A stretch of 64,000 nt of DNA, from assembly GCF_001421515.1 (NCBI RefSeq), contig NZ_LMKM01000033.1, forward strand, positions 260,011-324,010, read 5' to 3'. Position 1 is the first letter of the stretch. Every line of letters starts with the position of its first letter. The translations under genes were made by a program, and so were the position numbers. The notes under the pieces are model-generated. The model ran no database searches. It saw only the letters and a program-made list of their open reading frames with translations, and was not told the origin of the DNA. This stretch comes from Pedobacter sp. Leaf216. GTDB taxonomy: Bacteria; Bacteroidota; Bacteroidia; Sphingobacteriales; Sphingobacteriaceae. Below, one piece after another: positions 52,319-62,459 of the stretch.

Positions 52319-52631
52319 TCCTCTGCAATCCGGTTTAGAAAGGCAGTGTTGTGCTGCTATTTAGGGCTGTTAGGCGCATAAAATCAGCCCCGGTCTAAAG
52401 GTTGTTGGTTTTGGTATAAGGGTTGTTAGTTTGTGCTAGTAATTGTTTTTTAATGAGCGCTGAATGATTTATTGTTTTAAACTATACAATAGTAAAACTA
52501 TTTATGCACTTGTTTGAAACGAGCGCAAGCAGGGCAAGGATAATGAATTTATCTTAATGGCAAATCCGAAGGTTTTTCCAATGCGGAGATGATGATTTTA
52601 CCTAAGCCCGTTTCTAACAGTTAAATTGTAA

Positions 52632-54317
52632 TTAGTCTACCCCCAATAAAACGCCAGAAACATTCCATGCACTCGAACTACCACCTTCGGGCTTGCCCAT
52701 AGGGATTGTTACTTTCACAGTATGCTTACCAGCCTTTAAATCTCCCAAACTAATCCAATTTGGATTGGTAACTGTGCCGGGGCACCAATTGGAACGACTT
52801 AAATCAGACGATGATAAACCTGTTTCAAAATTTCCGGAAGCCGGGTTAGACAATCGGTACGAACCGCAATCCTGTCGCCATGGGGTAAAAGCAAAAGCCT
52901 CCTTTTCATCCAGCCAGATGGTATTTTTGCGTGGCACAAACTCATCACCATTGCCCCAGCCACCATGGCCGGTTGTAATGTAACGCAGCCTGGCATCTTT
53001 TAAATCTTTGGCTAAAGTGAAAGCAACTTCCAAACCTTTTTCACTGCTAAACATTGTGGCATATTCTTGTCCTGCCATCTCCATTACATTGGTTGAGTTA
53101 AACAGGGGCAAAATCACCTCTTTAACTTCTTTCTCTCTCCCGCCATTATGTAATGTAATATTTAACGAAACTTTATGTCCGCCTTTATCATAATTACCAA
53201 TAAAAACCGCTATCCAAACCTCTTTGCCATTTACTAGGGGGAACAATTCTGATACATCCTGTCTGTAATAAACTTTTTCAGCCCAGGTTTTATCCTTCAG
53301 TTTTAAATTATTGTATTTACCAACTCCAAAAGGAGTAAAAAAGCGCATTAATTCAATAACAGGATTATAATTTACGGTGGCAACTACTCCCTGGTATTGC
53401 TTTCCGTTACCATTATCATAAATTGGCAGGTCTTTAACAGAATTTTTAAGGGCATCCATCAAACTGATCTGTTTATCTGTAGGAATAATAAAAACCGAGC
53501 CCGTTCGATCATAAGCATCACCATTTGATTGTTCAGTTAAATCGACAAAAACATTCGGATTGTTTTTCAGTTCAGGGAATTTAACCTTTCTGGCAATTAC
53601 AGTTCCTCCCGCAAAGCGAAAAATAGAATCGGTAGATTGCGGTTTTTCAATAAAGTTGATCTGCTCATTATTGAAAACGTTTAAAGTGGTAAACCTGCTC
53701 TTCCAGAGTAAATCTTTATAGCTTAATCCATCAGTTAAATTTGCACTGATTTTCTGTATATCAATCACTTTAAACTTTTTAACCTCTTCAATTTTAGTAG
53801 CCGTAATAAAGCTGTTGCCATTACGTACCTGCTCTAAAACCAAACCCAGGTTTTGGCCTAAACTGGTTGGCGCAGCTTTAATGCCTGCATCGCTGGTGTA
53901 CCACAAATCAATCCGGTTGGAATTTACAACCGTTGTAGCCTTTTTACAGGTATAACCTAAAATCACTTTGGTTTCGTTGCTCAATTCAAAAGTTTGCTTA
54001 CTGATGGCAAGCGTATCTGCAGTGGCAATCTGGTTTTTTATGCTCAAATCTGCCAGCTGAAATAAAATGCCTGCTGGTTTGGTTACAATACTTTGCTCAT
54101 AGGGATATTTTGCCTTATTATCGAGTATAGCAACATTACTGATTAAATTCTGCGTTGCCGAAGCCAATACCACCATGGCATTCCGGTCTTCTTTCGGTTT
54201 CCCATCTGATGATCGGAAATAAGTTATTTTATAGGTAGAGCCACTTTTAAGTACCGCCTGGGCGTTTGCGCCAAAAGAAATCAGAACAGAAAGTATAAGG
54301 ATGTAGAAATGCTTCAT
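52632..54317 (-). CDS. PNGase F-like secreted glycosidase with N-terminal extra domain
   Basis: 561 residues with a signal peptide (LSVLISFGANA-Q). Residues about 20-200 form an extra domain of GLPGLI-like type (VILGYTCKKATTV, IDLWYTSDAGI). The C-terminal part has two PNGase F-like jelly-rolls: GDAYDRTGSVFII (catalytic-type Asp, cf. Asp60) and ITTGHGGWGNGDEFVPRKN (Glu, cf. Glu206), then WCPG. The residue matching Glu118 seems replaced. PNGase F removes N-glycans from glycoproteins. The architecture suits the PNGase F-II type. Activity is inferred. A -7 element lies upstream. Confidence 0.85.
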   Translation of the reverse strand: MKHFYILILSVLISFGANAQAVLKSGSTYKITYFRSSDGKPKEDRNAMVVLASATQNLISNVAILDNKAKYPYEQSIVTKPAGILFQLADLSIKNQIATADTLAISKQTFELSNETKVILGYTCKKATTVVNSNRIDLWYTSDAGIKAAPTSLGQNLGLVLEQVRNGNSFITATKIEEVKKFKVIDIQKISANLTDGLSYKDLLWKSRFTTLNVFNNEQINFIEKPQSTDSIFRFAGGTVIARKVKFPELKNNPNVFVDLTEQSNGDAYDRTGSVFIIPTDKQISLMDALKNSVKDLPIYDNGNGKQYQGVVATVNYNPVIELMRFFTPFGVGKYNNLKLKDKTWAEKVYYRQDVSELFPLVNGKEVWIAVFIGNYDKGGHKVSLNITLHNGGREKEVKEVILPLFNSTNVMEMAGQEYATMFSSEKGLEVAFTLAKDLKDARLRYITTGHGGWGNGDEFVPRKNTIWLDEKEAFAFTPWRQDCGSYRLSNPASGNFETGLSSSDLSRSNWCPGTVTNPNWISLGDLKAGKHTVKVTIPMGKPEGGSSSAWNVSGVLLGVD

Positions 54318-54331
54318 GTGGTTAAAAAAAC

Positions 54332-54339
54332 CAAATATA
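54332..54339 (-). promoter_or_regulatory. -7 promoter element TATATTTG
   Basis: Exact TAnnTTTG match, 14 bases before the ATG of the PNGase F-like gene. Confidence 0.55.
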
Positions 54340-54402
54340 AGTATAAAAGTCGTAGGTAAGAGGTAAGGAATTGGAAGACGGAATTACGTTCTGATAGGAA
54401 AA

Positions 54403-54504
54403 TCGTTATTGCAAACACAATCGACGAAACAATCTTAAAATGATGGCTTTTAGCTACCACATTAAGATTGCTTCGTCGGCTAAAAAAGCCATCTCGTAAT
54501 GACG
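54403..54504. repeat. CGTTATTGC...CTCGTAATGACG palindrome
   Basis: Left arm CGTTATTGC, inner ATTAAGATTGCTTCGTCGGC, right arm CATCTCGTAATGACG. It is a close relative of 51963-52056. Confidence 0.78.
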
Positions 54505-54527
54505 ACCTGATTAGAGGTAACTCGCAC

Positions 54528-55025
54528 TTAGCGTTCTAAACGATCCTCTACAAAAGAAAACGGTAACAGGCTCTTTACGCTTGGCACTTTAAGCACCTCA
54601 CCATTTAAGCAATAAAAAATCACCTCAATCTCCCTATTTTGTTTGCGTTCGAACTCGGCCATTACCTGTAAGCAGCCTCCACACGATGTTACTGGTTTCA
54701 AAATCTCAAAATTATCCGTTTGCGCGGTAATCGCCATACTTTCTATCACCGCATTAGGATGTGTGGCACCAATACTAAAAAGTGCTACCCTTTCGGCACA
54801 AAGTCCTGATGGGTAAGCCAGGTTTTCCTGGTTGCTCCCCAATATGGTTTCACCAGAGGCCAGGCGAATTGCCGTACCCACCCTGAATTTGGAATAAGGT
54901 GAATAAGAGGTGGCCAAAGCCTGCTCTGCATTTTCGCAAAGTAATCTATCTGCCAATGTTAATTCATTAATACTTTCGTATTGCTCAAAAGATATATTTA
55001 GGTTTATTACATTCATTTTTAACAA
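54528..55025 (-). CDS. cdd: Cytidine deaminase
   Basis: 165 residues. Zinc and catalytic site LCAERVALFSIG (Cys, Glu near 79) and TSCGGCLQVMAEF (two Cys near 122-125; the usual PCGxC is SCGGC here). SPYSKFRVGTAIRLASGE is the substrate region. Converts cytidine/deoxycytidine to uridine for salvage. The length is slightly longer than the compact Gram-positive form (about 130). It is divergent from tamB. Confidence 0.93.
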   Translation of the reverse strand: MLKMNVINLNISFEQYESINELTLADRLLCENAEQALATSYSPYSKFRVGTAIRLASGETILGSNQENLAYPSGLCAERVALFSIGATHPNAVIESMAITAQTDNFEILKPVTSCGGCLQVMAEFERKQNREIEVIFYCLNGEVLKVPSVKSLLPFSFVEDRLER

Positions 55026-55125
55026 ATTATCAAACCGCCAGTGTTAAATTTTTATAGCGGGCGAACAATTTAAGTTATTTTTTGTATTATTTAATAAAAC
55101 CTGCCTTAAATTTAATTTTAATGGC

Positions 55126-58100
55126 ATGCTTTTGGCATTTGTCGATCACCAAACACGCATAGCTTTGAATAAATACGTACGTAAAAGTCTCAAAATTTTA
55201 TTGTGGGTAATTGCTTCCATCATCATCCTGATTGTTGGAATAGCATTATCTTTAAATATCCCTGCAGTTCAAAATTTTGTTAAAGGTAAGGCCATAAACT
55301 ACCTTAAAACTAAAACCAAGACAGAAGTTAGTTTAGAAAGCATTAAAATTGCGTTGCCAAAAGATGTGGTGCTAAACAAATTTTACATCGAAGACCGCAA
55401 AGGCGATACCTTATTATATGCAGAAAAATTAGCGGTAGACATCAGCTTATTCAAGCTTTTAAAAAACACTGTTGAGATTAATAACATTGAACTAAAAAAT
55501 GTACGTGCCAATGTAAAACGCATCAATCCCGATACAACATTTAATTTTTCATTCCTTGTTGATGCCTTTGCAAGCGATCAGAAAAAGCCTGAAGAAAAAG
55601 TAAAAAAAGATACCACTTCTACCCTAAAATTCTCTGTAGATAAAGTATCATTCGAAGATATTGGCATTAACTACCGTGATGATGTTGCAGGTAATGATGT
55701 GAAATTATATTTAGGTGCTTTTAAAACCAAAATAAAGGATTTTGATCTCGCCAATCAACATTATGTAATCAAAGAACTAAGCTTGATTAACACTTCATTG
55801 CGCTATTTACAACAAAAGCCACTTACCCAATTGGTGCAGCACATTACAAACAGTGTAGATAGCAGTGAGAAAGAACAAGGTAAACTGCCATTAATTGAAG
55901 TACAAAACTTCATTTTCAGCAATGTAAAGGTTAATTACGACGACCAGATATCGACCACAAAAGCCATTGCAGATGTAAATGATTTAGGCCTGGCCAACCT
56001 TAAAGTAGATTTAACCAACAGCAAATACTCGGTTGATGATGCCCATTTAAACAAATCGAACATCCTTTTTGCCTTCAAGCCCGCACCGAGCAACAATTTA
56101 AAGAAAGTTAAAGATACTGTAGTGCCCGAAAAATCTCCTTTGGGATTGATCATTAAAAACATTAGCCTTGCCGATAACAACGTACAATTTGATAATCTCG
56201 GGGCCAAACCTGCACCCAAAGGCATGGATTTTAACCACCTTAAAATTAACCAGCTTAACTTAGGGGCAAGTGATGTAAATTATAGCGCGGCAGGTATAAA
56301 AGTAAATGTTAAAAACGGATCGTTAAAAGAGAAAAGTGGTTTTATACTCGATGAACTTCGTGGTGATGCAGTATATAATGACAAACAGATTAAACTGAGC
56401 AATTTTATCCTTAAAACACCAAATACCTCCATTGAGAATGCCACAGAGTTAAATTTCACCTCCATGGAAGATTTAACGAAACATCCTGAACGTGTAAAAT
56501 TAAATATTGCCCTTAAAAATACCTCCATCGGTTTAAAAGATGCTGGTTTTTTCAGTAATGCCGTACCAGCCAATTACCGCAATGAAAAAATAAGAGTAAA
56601 TGCAGAAGTAAACGGTTACCTCAACAACCTGAATATCCCTAAACTGCAGGTAAGCGGATTAAAAAATACCCAGATCGACATCAGCGGAAAAGCGAAAGGA
56701 TTACCAGATGTTAAGAAAACTTTCTTGGATTTAAACATCAAAAAACTGCATGTTACCAAAGGTGATATACTAGTTGCTGTGCCTAAAAAATCTTTACCAC
56801 CATCTATAGAATTACCGAATGTGATTGATGCTAAAGGTAGCTTTAAAGGCTCCATGACCGATTTTAACACCAACTTAAATATTGCCACCGATATGGGTAG
56901 TGCAGTTGTTGTTGCGGGCATGAACGGGCCAAAAGGAAAGGAAAGCTACAAGGCAGATGTGAGCTTAAACAACTTTAACGTTGGCAGATTGCTTAAAATG
57001 CAACCTAAACTGGGCCGCGTAACTGTTAAGGCAAATGTTGCAGGTACCGGGCTCGATCCTAAAAAAATTAATGCCAAATTTAATGCAAGGGTTTTAAGTG
57101 CCTACTACAATAAATATACTTACCGCAATTTATTACTCGCCGGTAATTACAGTAACCAGAATATTAGCATTAAAAGCAGCATGCCCGATAGCAATGCCAA
57201 CTTTAATTTAGATGCCAAAGTAAATATGGCAGGCAAATATCCATCTGTAAAAGCCAATCTCAACTTAAAACAAGTCGATCTTCAGGCACTAAACTTTAGT
57301 CCAACCGTGTTAAGTGCTGCAGGTATTGTTAAGGTAGACCTTGCCACAGCCGATGCCGATTATTTAAACGGTTCGGTAGATGTTACCAGCCTTCAACTGG
57401 TTAAAGACAAGCAAAAAATTAATGTAGATACAATTTCCATCCGTGCAAAATCTACTGCAACAGAAAATGAATTAACCCTTAAATCTGAAATATTATCTGC
57501 CAAAATTGATGGTAAATACCAATTGACCAAAATAGGTAGCGCAATTATTAATCAAATTAATAAGTACTATGCTTTTGGAACAGTAACCAAAGTACCCGAT
57601 CAACGTATGCGGTTTTTTGTGCAGGTTTACGATTCCAAGCTTTTAAAAAGTTTTGTACCTGAGTTAACGGTTTTTAAACAATCGCAGTTTTACGGTTTAA
57701 TCGATACACAGAAAGATAGTTTAAAAATCAAAGGTAATTTTCCGCAGGTAGTTTATGGCGATTTTAAAGTAGATACAACTGTTCTCAACATCAACAACGA
57801 TAATAATAAACTAGACTACAGTTTAACGGTAAAAAGCCTTCAAAGCCCATCAATTGCATTGTTTAATACTGAAGTAAGCGGCGATGCGGCAAACAACAAC
57901 CTTGGTGTGAATATCTTTTTACGCGATAGGCAGCTTAAAAACAAATATGTAATTGGTGGTACTTTCCAATCGATAAATAAAGACTTTAAATTCTCTCTTG
58001 ATCCGCAGAAATTATTGCTTGATTACCAGAAATGGGTAGTTTCGCAAGATAATTATATACAGTTTGGAGCTTCAGGAATTTTGGTAAATCAGTTCCAGAT

Positions 58101-60153
58101 CAGTAACAGTGGCCAGTCGCTTTCCATCAACAGCAACCCCACTGAGCCGAATGCACCTTTGGCTGTAGCTTTTAAAGATTTCCAATTGGAAACCCTGACG
58201 AAATTTGCAGAAACTGACACCACACTTGTTGGCGGTCGCTTAAACGGAACTGCAAACGTTAAAGATTTGGCATCAAGTCCAAAATTCGAAGCAAACTTAA
58301 CCATCGATCAGCTGCGTTACCAAAAAGATCAGCTGGGTACATTACGCGTAGCGGTAAACAACAATACCCAAAATGCATTCGAAGTAAATGTAGCCCTAAC
58401 CGGTGTACATGAGCTGAGGGTTAACGGATTTTATTATACCGCACCGCAAAGTGCATTAGACCTTACGGTAAACATCGATAAAATTGAAATGAAAAACATC
58501 GAGAGTTTATCTGCCGGTCAGCTAAAACGTGGCACAGGAACTTTAACAGGGGCATTAACTGTAAAAGGAGCTTTAACTGCGCCGAAGGTATTAGGTGATT
58601 TAACTTTTAATAATGCAGGATTTAACGTGGCGTATGTAAATTCATTTTTCCGGATGCCAAACGAAAAGATTTCCTTCACCGATGAAGGGATCAGTTTTAA
58701 TAACTTCACACTGATTGATTCTTTAAATCAAAAAGCAACCATTAACGGAAAAGTGCTCACCACCGATTTTAAAAATTACCGCTTCGGTTTAGATATTAAA
58801 ATGAACAATTTCAGGGCGATAAATTCTACTGCTGCTGATAATGACATGATTTATGGAACGGTATTTTTAACTAGCGACATTAAAGTACGTGGAGATTTAA
58901 ACCAGCCTGATGTAAACATGAACATCAAGGTAAATAAAGGTACCAAGTTTTTCTTTGCACTGCCATCTAGCGATCCTTCAATCATCGATCAGGAAGGAAT
59001 TGTACAATTTATTGATGCCGATGCACCGCCTTTTAATGGCCAAAAAGCTTTAAAGGTAGACAGTATAAATAAATCGGCCATGAAAGGCATTAACCTTGTT
59101 GCGGCAATTACCATCGATCCTGAAGCTGAGCTGAATGTAGTGGTAGACCCATCAAATGGCGATGCACTTAATATTAAAGGTGAGGCAGATCTTAATGCAA
59201 CGATGGATCCGAGTGGTAAAATAAGTTTAACAGGCCGTTACGAAATTGTAGATGGTTCTTATAACTTATCAGTTGGGCCGCTCGGCAAAAAAGCATTTAA
59301 ACTGGTTAAAGGAAGCACCATTATCTGGACGGGTGAACCTACTTCGGCAAATGTGAATTTAACTGCATTGTACGAAGTAAACGCTGCCCCTATTGATCTC
59401 ATCAATGAGCCGGATAATATTCAGGCGAAAACTAAATTGCCATTCCAGGTTTATTTAATGATGAAAGGTGAATTGCTAAAACCAATCATTTCCTTTAAGC
59501 TAGACTTACCTGAAAATGAACGCGGGGCACTAAACGGAACGGTTTACACCAGATTGATTAATGTAAACCGCGATGAAAGTGAACTCAACAAACAGGTTTT
59601 TGCATTACTGGCACTAAACAGGTTTATCGCCAACAACCCTTTCGAAAGTTTAGCCGGTGGCGGCGGAGGTGTATCTACCTTGGCTCGATCTAGCGTAAGT
59701 AAATTATTGACAGAACAATTAAACAACCTGGCATCTGATTTAATTCAGGGTGTAGAATTAAACTTTGGGGTAAATTCATCCGAAGATTATTCTACAGGCT
59801 CACTGCAACAGAAAACAGACCTGGAAGTAGGTTTATCAAAAAAACTATTAAATGATAGGTTAACCGTAACTGTGGGCAGCTCTTTTGCATTGGAAGGACC
59901 ACAGGCTCCGGGAGAAAAATCGACAGATATTGGTGGAAATGTTAATGTAGAATATGCATTATCAGCCGATGGAAGATATAGATTAAGGGCTTACAGACGC
60001 AACCAGAACGACGTAATAGTACAAGGACAGATTATCGAAACAGGATTAGGTTTCACGCTAGTTGTTGATTACAATAGATTTAGAGAAATCTTCCAGAAAA
60101 AACGAAACAGAAGAAACATTGAACAAAAACCTAAAAATGAGACAACTAACTAG
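55126..60153 (+). CDS. tamB: TamB-like translocation and assembly module protein
   Basis: 1675 residues. One membrane helix near the N-terminus (ILLWVIASIIILIVGIALSL, about 24-43) anchors it in the inner membrane; the periplasmic remainder is a long beta-taco rich in beta-strands, ending in the TamB (DUF490) domain (about 1330-1660, ALNGTVYTRLINVNRDESEL; GVSTLARSSVSKLLTEQLNN). TamB bridges to TamA/TamL for outer-membrane insertion or lipid transport. Its stop overlaps tamL. Start: ATG 55126; a later TTG (LNKYVRKSL) is also possible. Confidence 0.93.
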   Translation: MLLAFVDHQTRIALNKYVRKSLKILLWVIASIIILIVGIALSLNIPAVQNFVKGKAINYLKTKTKTEVSLESIKIALPKDVVLNKFYIEDRKGDTLLYAEKLAVDISLFKLLKNTVEINNIELKNVRANVKRINPDTTFNFSFLVDAFASDQKKPEEKVKKDTTSTLKFSVDKVSFEDIGINYRDDVAGNDVKLYLGAFKTKIKDFDLANQHYVIKELSLINTSLRYLQQKPLTQLVQHITNSVDSSEKEQGKLPLIEVQNFIFSNVKVNYDDQISTTKAIADVNDLGLANLKVDLTNSKYSVDDAHLNKSNILFAFKPAPSNNLKKVKDTVVPEKSPLGLIIKNISLADNNVQFDNLGAKPAPKGMDFNHLKINQLNLGASDVNYSAAGIKVNVKNGSLKEKSGFILDELRGDAVYNDKQIKLSNFILKTPNTSIENATELNFTSMEDLTKHPERVKLNIALKNTSIGLKDAGFFSNAVPANYRNEKIRVNAEVNGYLNNLNIPKLQVSGLKNTQIDISGKAKGLPDVKKTFLDLNIKKLHVTKGDILVAVPKKSLPPSIELPNVIDAKGSFKGSMTDFNTNLNIATDMGSAVVVAGMNGPKGKESYKADVSLNNFNVGRLLKMQPKLGRVTVKANVAGTGLDPKKINAKFNARVLSAYYNKYTYRNLLLAGNYSNQNISIKSSMPDSNANFNLDAKVNMAGKYPSVKANLNLKQVDLQALNFSPTVLSAAGIVKVDLATADADYLNGSVDVTSLQLVKDKQKINVDTISIRAKSTATENELTLKSEILSAKIDGKYQLTKIGSAIINQINKYYAFGTVTKVPDQRMRFFVQVYDSKLLKSFVPELTVFKQSQFYGLIDTQKDSLKIKGNFPQVVYGDFKVDTTVLNINNDNNKLDYSLTVKSLQSPSIALFNTEVSGDAANNNLGVNIFLRDRQLKNKYVIGGTFQSINKDFKFSLDPQKLLLDYQKWVVSQDNYIQFGASGILVNQFQISNSGQSLSINSNPTEPNAPLAVAFKDFQLETLTKFAETDTTLVGGRLNGTANVKDLASSPKFEANLTIDQLRYQKDQLGTLRVAVNNNTQNAFEVNVALTGVHELRVNGFYYTAPQSALDLTVNIDKIEMKNIESLSAGQLKRGTGTLTGALTVKGALTAPKVLGDLTFNNAGFNVAYVNSFFRMPNEKISFTDEGISFNNFTLIDSLNQKATINGKVLTTDFKNYRFGLDIKMNNFRAINSTAADNDMIYGTVFLTSDIKVRGDLNQPDVNMNIKVNKGTKFFFALPSSDPSIIDQEGIVQFIDADAPPFNGQKALKVDSINKSAMKGINLVAAITIDPEAELNVVVDPSNGDALNIKGEADLNATMDPSGKISLTGRYEIVDGSYNLSVGPLGKKAFKLVKGSTIIWTGEPTSANVNLTALYEVNAAPIDLINEPDNIQAKTKLPFQVYLMMKGELLKPIISFKLDLPENERGALNGTVYTRLINVNRDESELNKQVFALLALNRFIANNPFESLAGGGGGVSTLARSSVSKLLTEQLNNLASDLIQGVELNFGVNSSEDYSTGSLQQKTDLEVGLSKKLLNDRLTVTVGSSFALEGPQAPGEKSTDIGGNVNVEYALSADGRYRLRAYRRNQNDVIVQGQIIETGLGFTLVVDYNRFREIFQKKRNRRNIEQKPKNETTN

Positions 60154-62452
60154 ACCAATTTTATTTGCACTGGCCTGCTTAGTTTTGGCGGGATGTAGCG
60201 CTACGAAATCTTTAAAACCAGGGCAACATCTATATACCGGCGCTGAAGTAAAGATCAATCCAGATTCTTCGGGCAAAATTGATGATGAAAAACAAGTAAA
60301 AACGGACCTTGAAAGTAAAACCAGGCCCCGTCCGAATAAATCTATTTTGGGTGTAAAATACAAACTTGGCATTTACAACCTTGCAGGAGAACCGAAAAAA
60401 CCAAAAGGCTTTAGAAACTGGTTACGCAAGCAAGGTGAACCACCTGTATTGGTTAGCGAGGTAAAACTAAAATATAACAATGATGTATTAACAAGTTACC
60501 TAATTAGTGAGGGTTACCTGCAGGCTACCGTTATTGGCGATACTGTAGTGAAGGATAAAAAAGGCAAAGCTGTTTATACTGCAGAAACCGGAAACCGATA
60601 TAAAATTAACAAAATAACTTTCCCACCAGATACCGGGGCTTTAACCAAAATCATCAATCAGAATAAAAATAAAACCCTGCTGAAAGTAGGTGATTATTAC
60701 GACCTTGATAATTACAAAAACGAACGCATTAGAATAGATAACGACCTTAAAGAACAAGGCTATTTTTATTTTAGTCCTGATTACCTGATTTTGCAGGTAG
60801 ACAGTACCATTGGCAAAAACCTGGTAAACGTTACGGTTAAGGTAAAAGATATTGCGCCTGATGCTGGTTTAAAACCTTATTCGATCAGGAATATCAACAT
60901 TTACCCGAGTTATAGCTTGCGGAGAGATACCATTTTAAGAAAGTTAAAACCACTGGAGTACCACGATTTTAGCATTTATGATGATAGGAATACCTTTAAG
61001 CCAAGATTGTTCGATCGATTGGTGTTTTTCCAAAAAGGTGAACCTTATAACCGTAAAGACCATAATCAATCGTTAAACAGAATGGTAAACATTGGTGCTT
61101 TTAGAGATGTGCGGGCAGAGTTTTTACCAATCGATACTTTTAAGAACAACCAGTTAGATTTGAACATTTACCTCACCCCGTTAAAGAAAAACTCATTGAG
61201 CTTTTCGGTTACAGGTACCAGTAAATCAAATAACTTTGTAGGCTCGGAAGTAAAAGTGACGCAAACTACCCGAAATTTATTCAGGGGTGCAGAACAGTTG
61301 GATGTAAGTGTAAGCGGTGGTTTTGAAACACAGGTAAGAGGTACTTCTTTAGGCCGGAATTCGCTTTCGCTTACAACGGAAGCAAAATTAACTTTCCCTC
61401 GTTTTATTGTGCCCTTTTATAAACCGAACAGCACAACAGCTTTCATCCCTAAAACCATTGCTTCGCTTTCTTACCAGATGCTAAACCGTGGTTCTGAATA
61501 TACTTTACATGCCATAAAAGGAGAATTTGGATATAATTTTAAAGAAAACCAATATAAGGAGCATAACTTTAATCCGATTTCAATCAGTTATATTTCTACA
61601 GGCTTTCCTGATTCAAACAGAAGAGACAGTTTATATGAAGTGAACCCACTATTAAGGAGTACTTTAGAAAACCAATTTATCATTGGGAGCAATTATAACT
61701 TTACTTACACCAACCAAATGGAAACCAACCGCAGAAATAATGTTTATTTCTTTGGTGGTTTAGAAACAGGTGGTAATGTGTGGGGCTTATTTACACCGAC
61801 AAACGATTTAGGACAAAAAACTTTATTCAATACACCCCTTACTCAGTTTATAAGAGTAGAGGCCGATTTCAGGGATTTTTACAAAATTAACCGCAATCTG
61901 ATTTGGGCAAACCGTTTAAACCTGGGTTATGGTTACGCATACGGTAACAGTACTTCGTTACCATTTGTAAGGCAGTTTTTTGCAGGTGGAAGTAACGATA
62001 TCAGGGCATTTCCGGCACGTACATTAGGTCCGGGTACTTACAAAGTTCCTGATAATGCCATTTTTGCCGATCAGGGTGGCGATATTAAATTAATGCTGAA
62101 TTCAGAACTCCGTTTCAAAATTGTAAGCGTATTGTATGGGGCATTATTTGTAGATGCCGGAAATATCTGGCTAAGGAAAGAGGATTTGGGAGAACCAGGC
62201 AAACCGGAAACGGCAAGACTTGGATCGGGCTTTAAATTAAAGAATACATTTAATGAATTGGCTGTTGGTACAGGAGCAGGTTTACGGGTTGATGCTACAA
62301 TTTTCGTGGTACGTTTAGATGTTGCATTCCCTGTACGTAAACCTTACCTTCCTGAAGGGCAGAGATGGGTATTTGATGACATCGCATTTGGAAACAAAGA
62401 CTGGCGCAGACAGAATTTAATTTTTAACATTGGGATAGGTTATCCGTTTTAA
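60137..62452 (+). CDS. tamL: TamL: lipoprotein TamA/BamA-like outer-membrane assembly factor
   Basis: 771 residues from the ATG 60137. Lipobox LVLAGC near Cys20 distinguishes TamL of Bacteroidota from TamA. POTRA-like modules span about 90-370 (YNDVLTSYLISEGYLQATVI; YDLDNYKNERIRIDNDLKEQ), then a 16-strand barrel with the conserved FFAGGSNDIRAFPARTLGPG near 640 and closing LIFNIGIGYPF. It overlaps the tamB 3' end by 17 bases. An earlier in-frame start is rejected because it lies within the tamB coding region and lacks a signal. Confidence 0.93.
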   Translation: MRQLTRPILFALACLVLAGCSATKSLKPGQHLYTGAEVKINPDSSGKIDDEKQVKTDLESKTRPRPNKSILGVKYKLGIYNLAGEPKKPKGFRNWLRKQGEPPVLVSEVKLKYNNDVLTSYLISEGYLQATVIGDTVVKDKKGKAVYTAETGNRYKINKITFPPDTGALTKIINQNKNKTLLKVGDYYDLDNYKNERIRIDNDLKEQGYFYFSPDYLILQVDSTIGKNLVNVTVKVKDIAPDAGLKPYSIRNINIYPSYSLRRDTILRKLKPLEYHDFSIYDDRNTFKPRLFDRLVFFQKGEPYNRKDHNQSLNRMVNIGAFRDVRAEFLPIDTFKNNQLDLNIYLTPLKKNSLSFSVTGTSKSNNFVGSEVKVTQTTRNLFRGAEQLDVSVSGGFETQVRGTSLGRNSLSLTTEAKLTFPRFIVPFYKPNSTTAFIPKTIASLSYQMLNRGSEYTLHAIKGEFGYNFKENQYKEHNFNPISISYISTGFPDSNRRDSLYEVNPLLRSTLENQFIIGSNYNFTYTNQMETNRRNNVYFFGGLETGGNVWGLFTPTNDLGQKTLFNTPLTQFIRVEADFRDFYKINRNLIWANRLNLGYGYAYGNSTSLPFVRQFFAGGSNDIRAFPARTLGPGTYKVPDNAIFADQGGDIKLMLNSELRFKIVSVLYGALFVDAGNIWLRKEDLGEPGKPETARLGSGFKLKNTFNELAVGTGAGLRVDATIFVVRLDVAFPVRKPYLPEGQRWVFDDIAFGNKDWRRQNLIFNIGIGYPF

Positions 62453-62459
62453 TTTTTCG

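Larger units (their letters stand above)
51787..52631. other. Long intergenic region with two palindromic elements, no gene seen
   Basis: 845 bases. It contains the CGTCATTG-type repeat (51963-52056) and the nested palindrome at 52274-52318. The remainder (52320-52620) is of mixed composition with GGTTGTTGG/GGTTGTTAG direct copies near 52404-52432; I found no convincing coding frame. It probably carries the parC promoter; a near-consensus TATATTTA is upstream of parC. Confidence 0.5.

Noticed and set aside
52143..52328. 61-residue open frame on the - strand
   Set aside because: It runs through the nested GC-rich palindrome and has no coding-like residue pattern.
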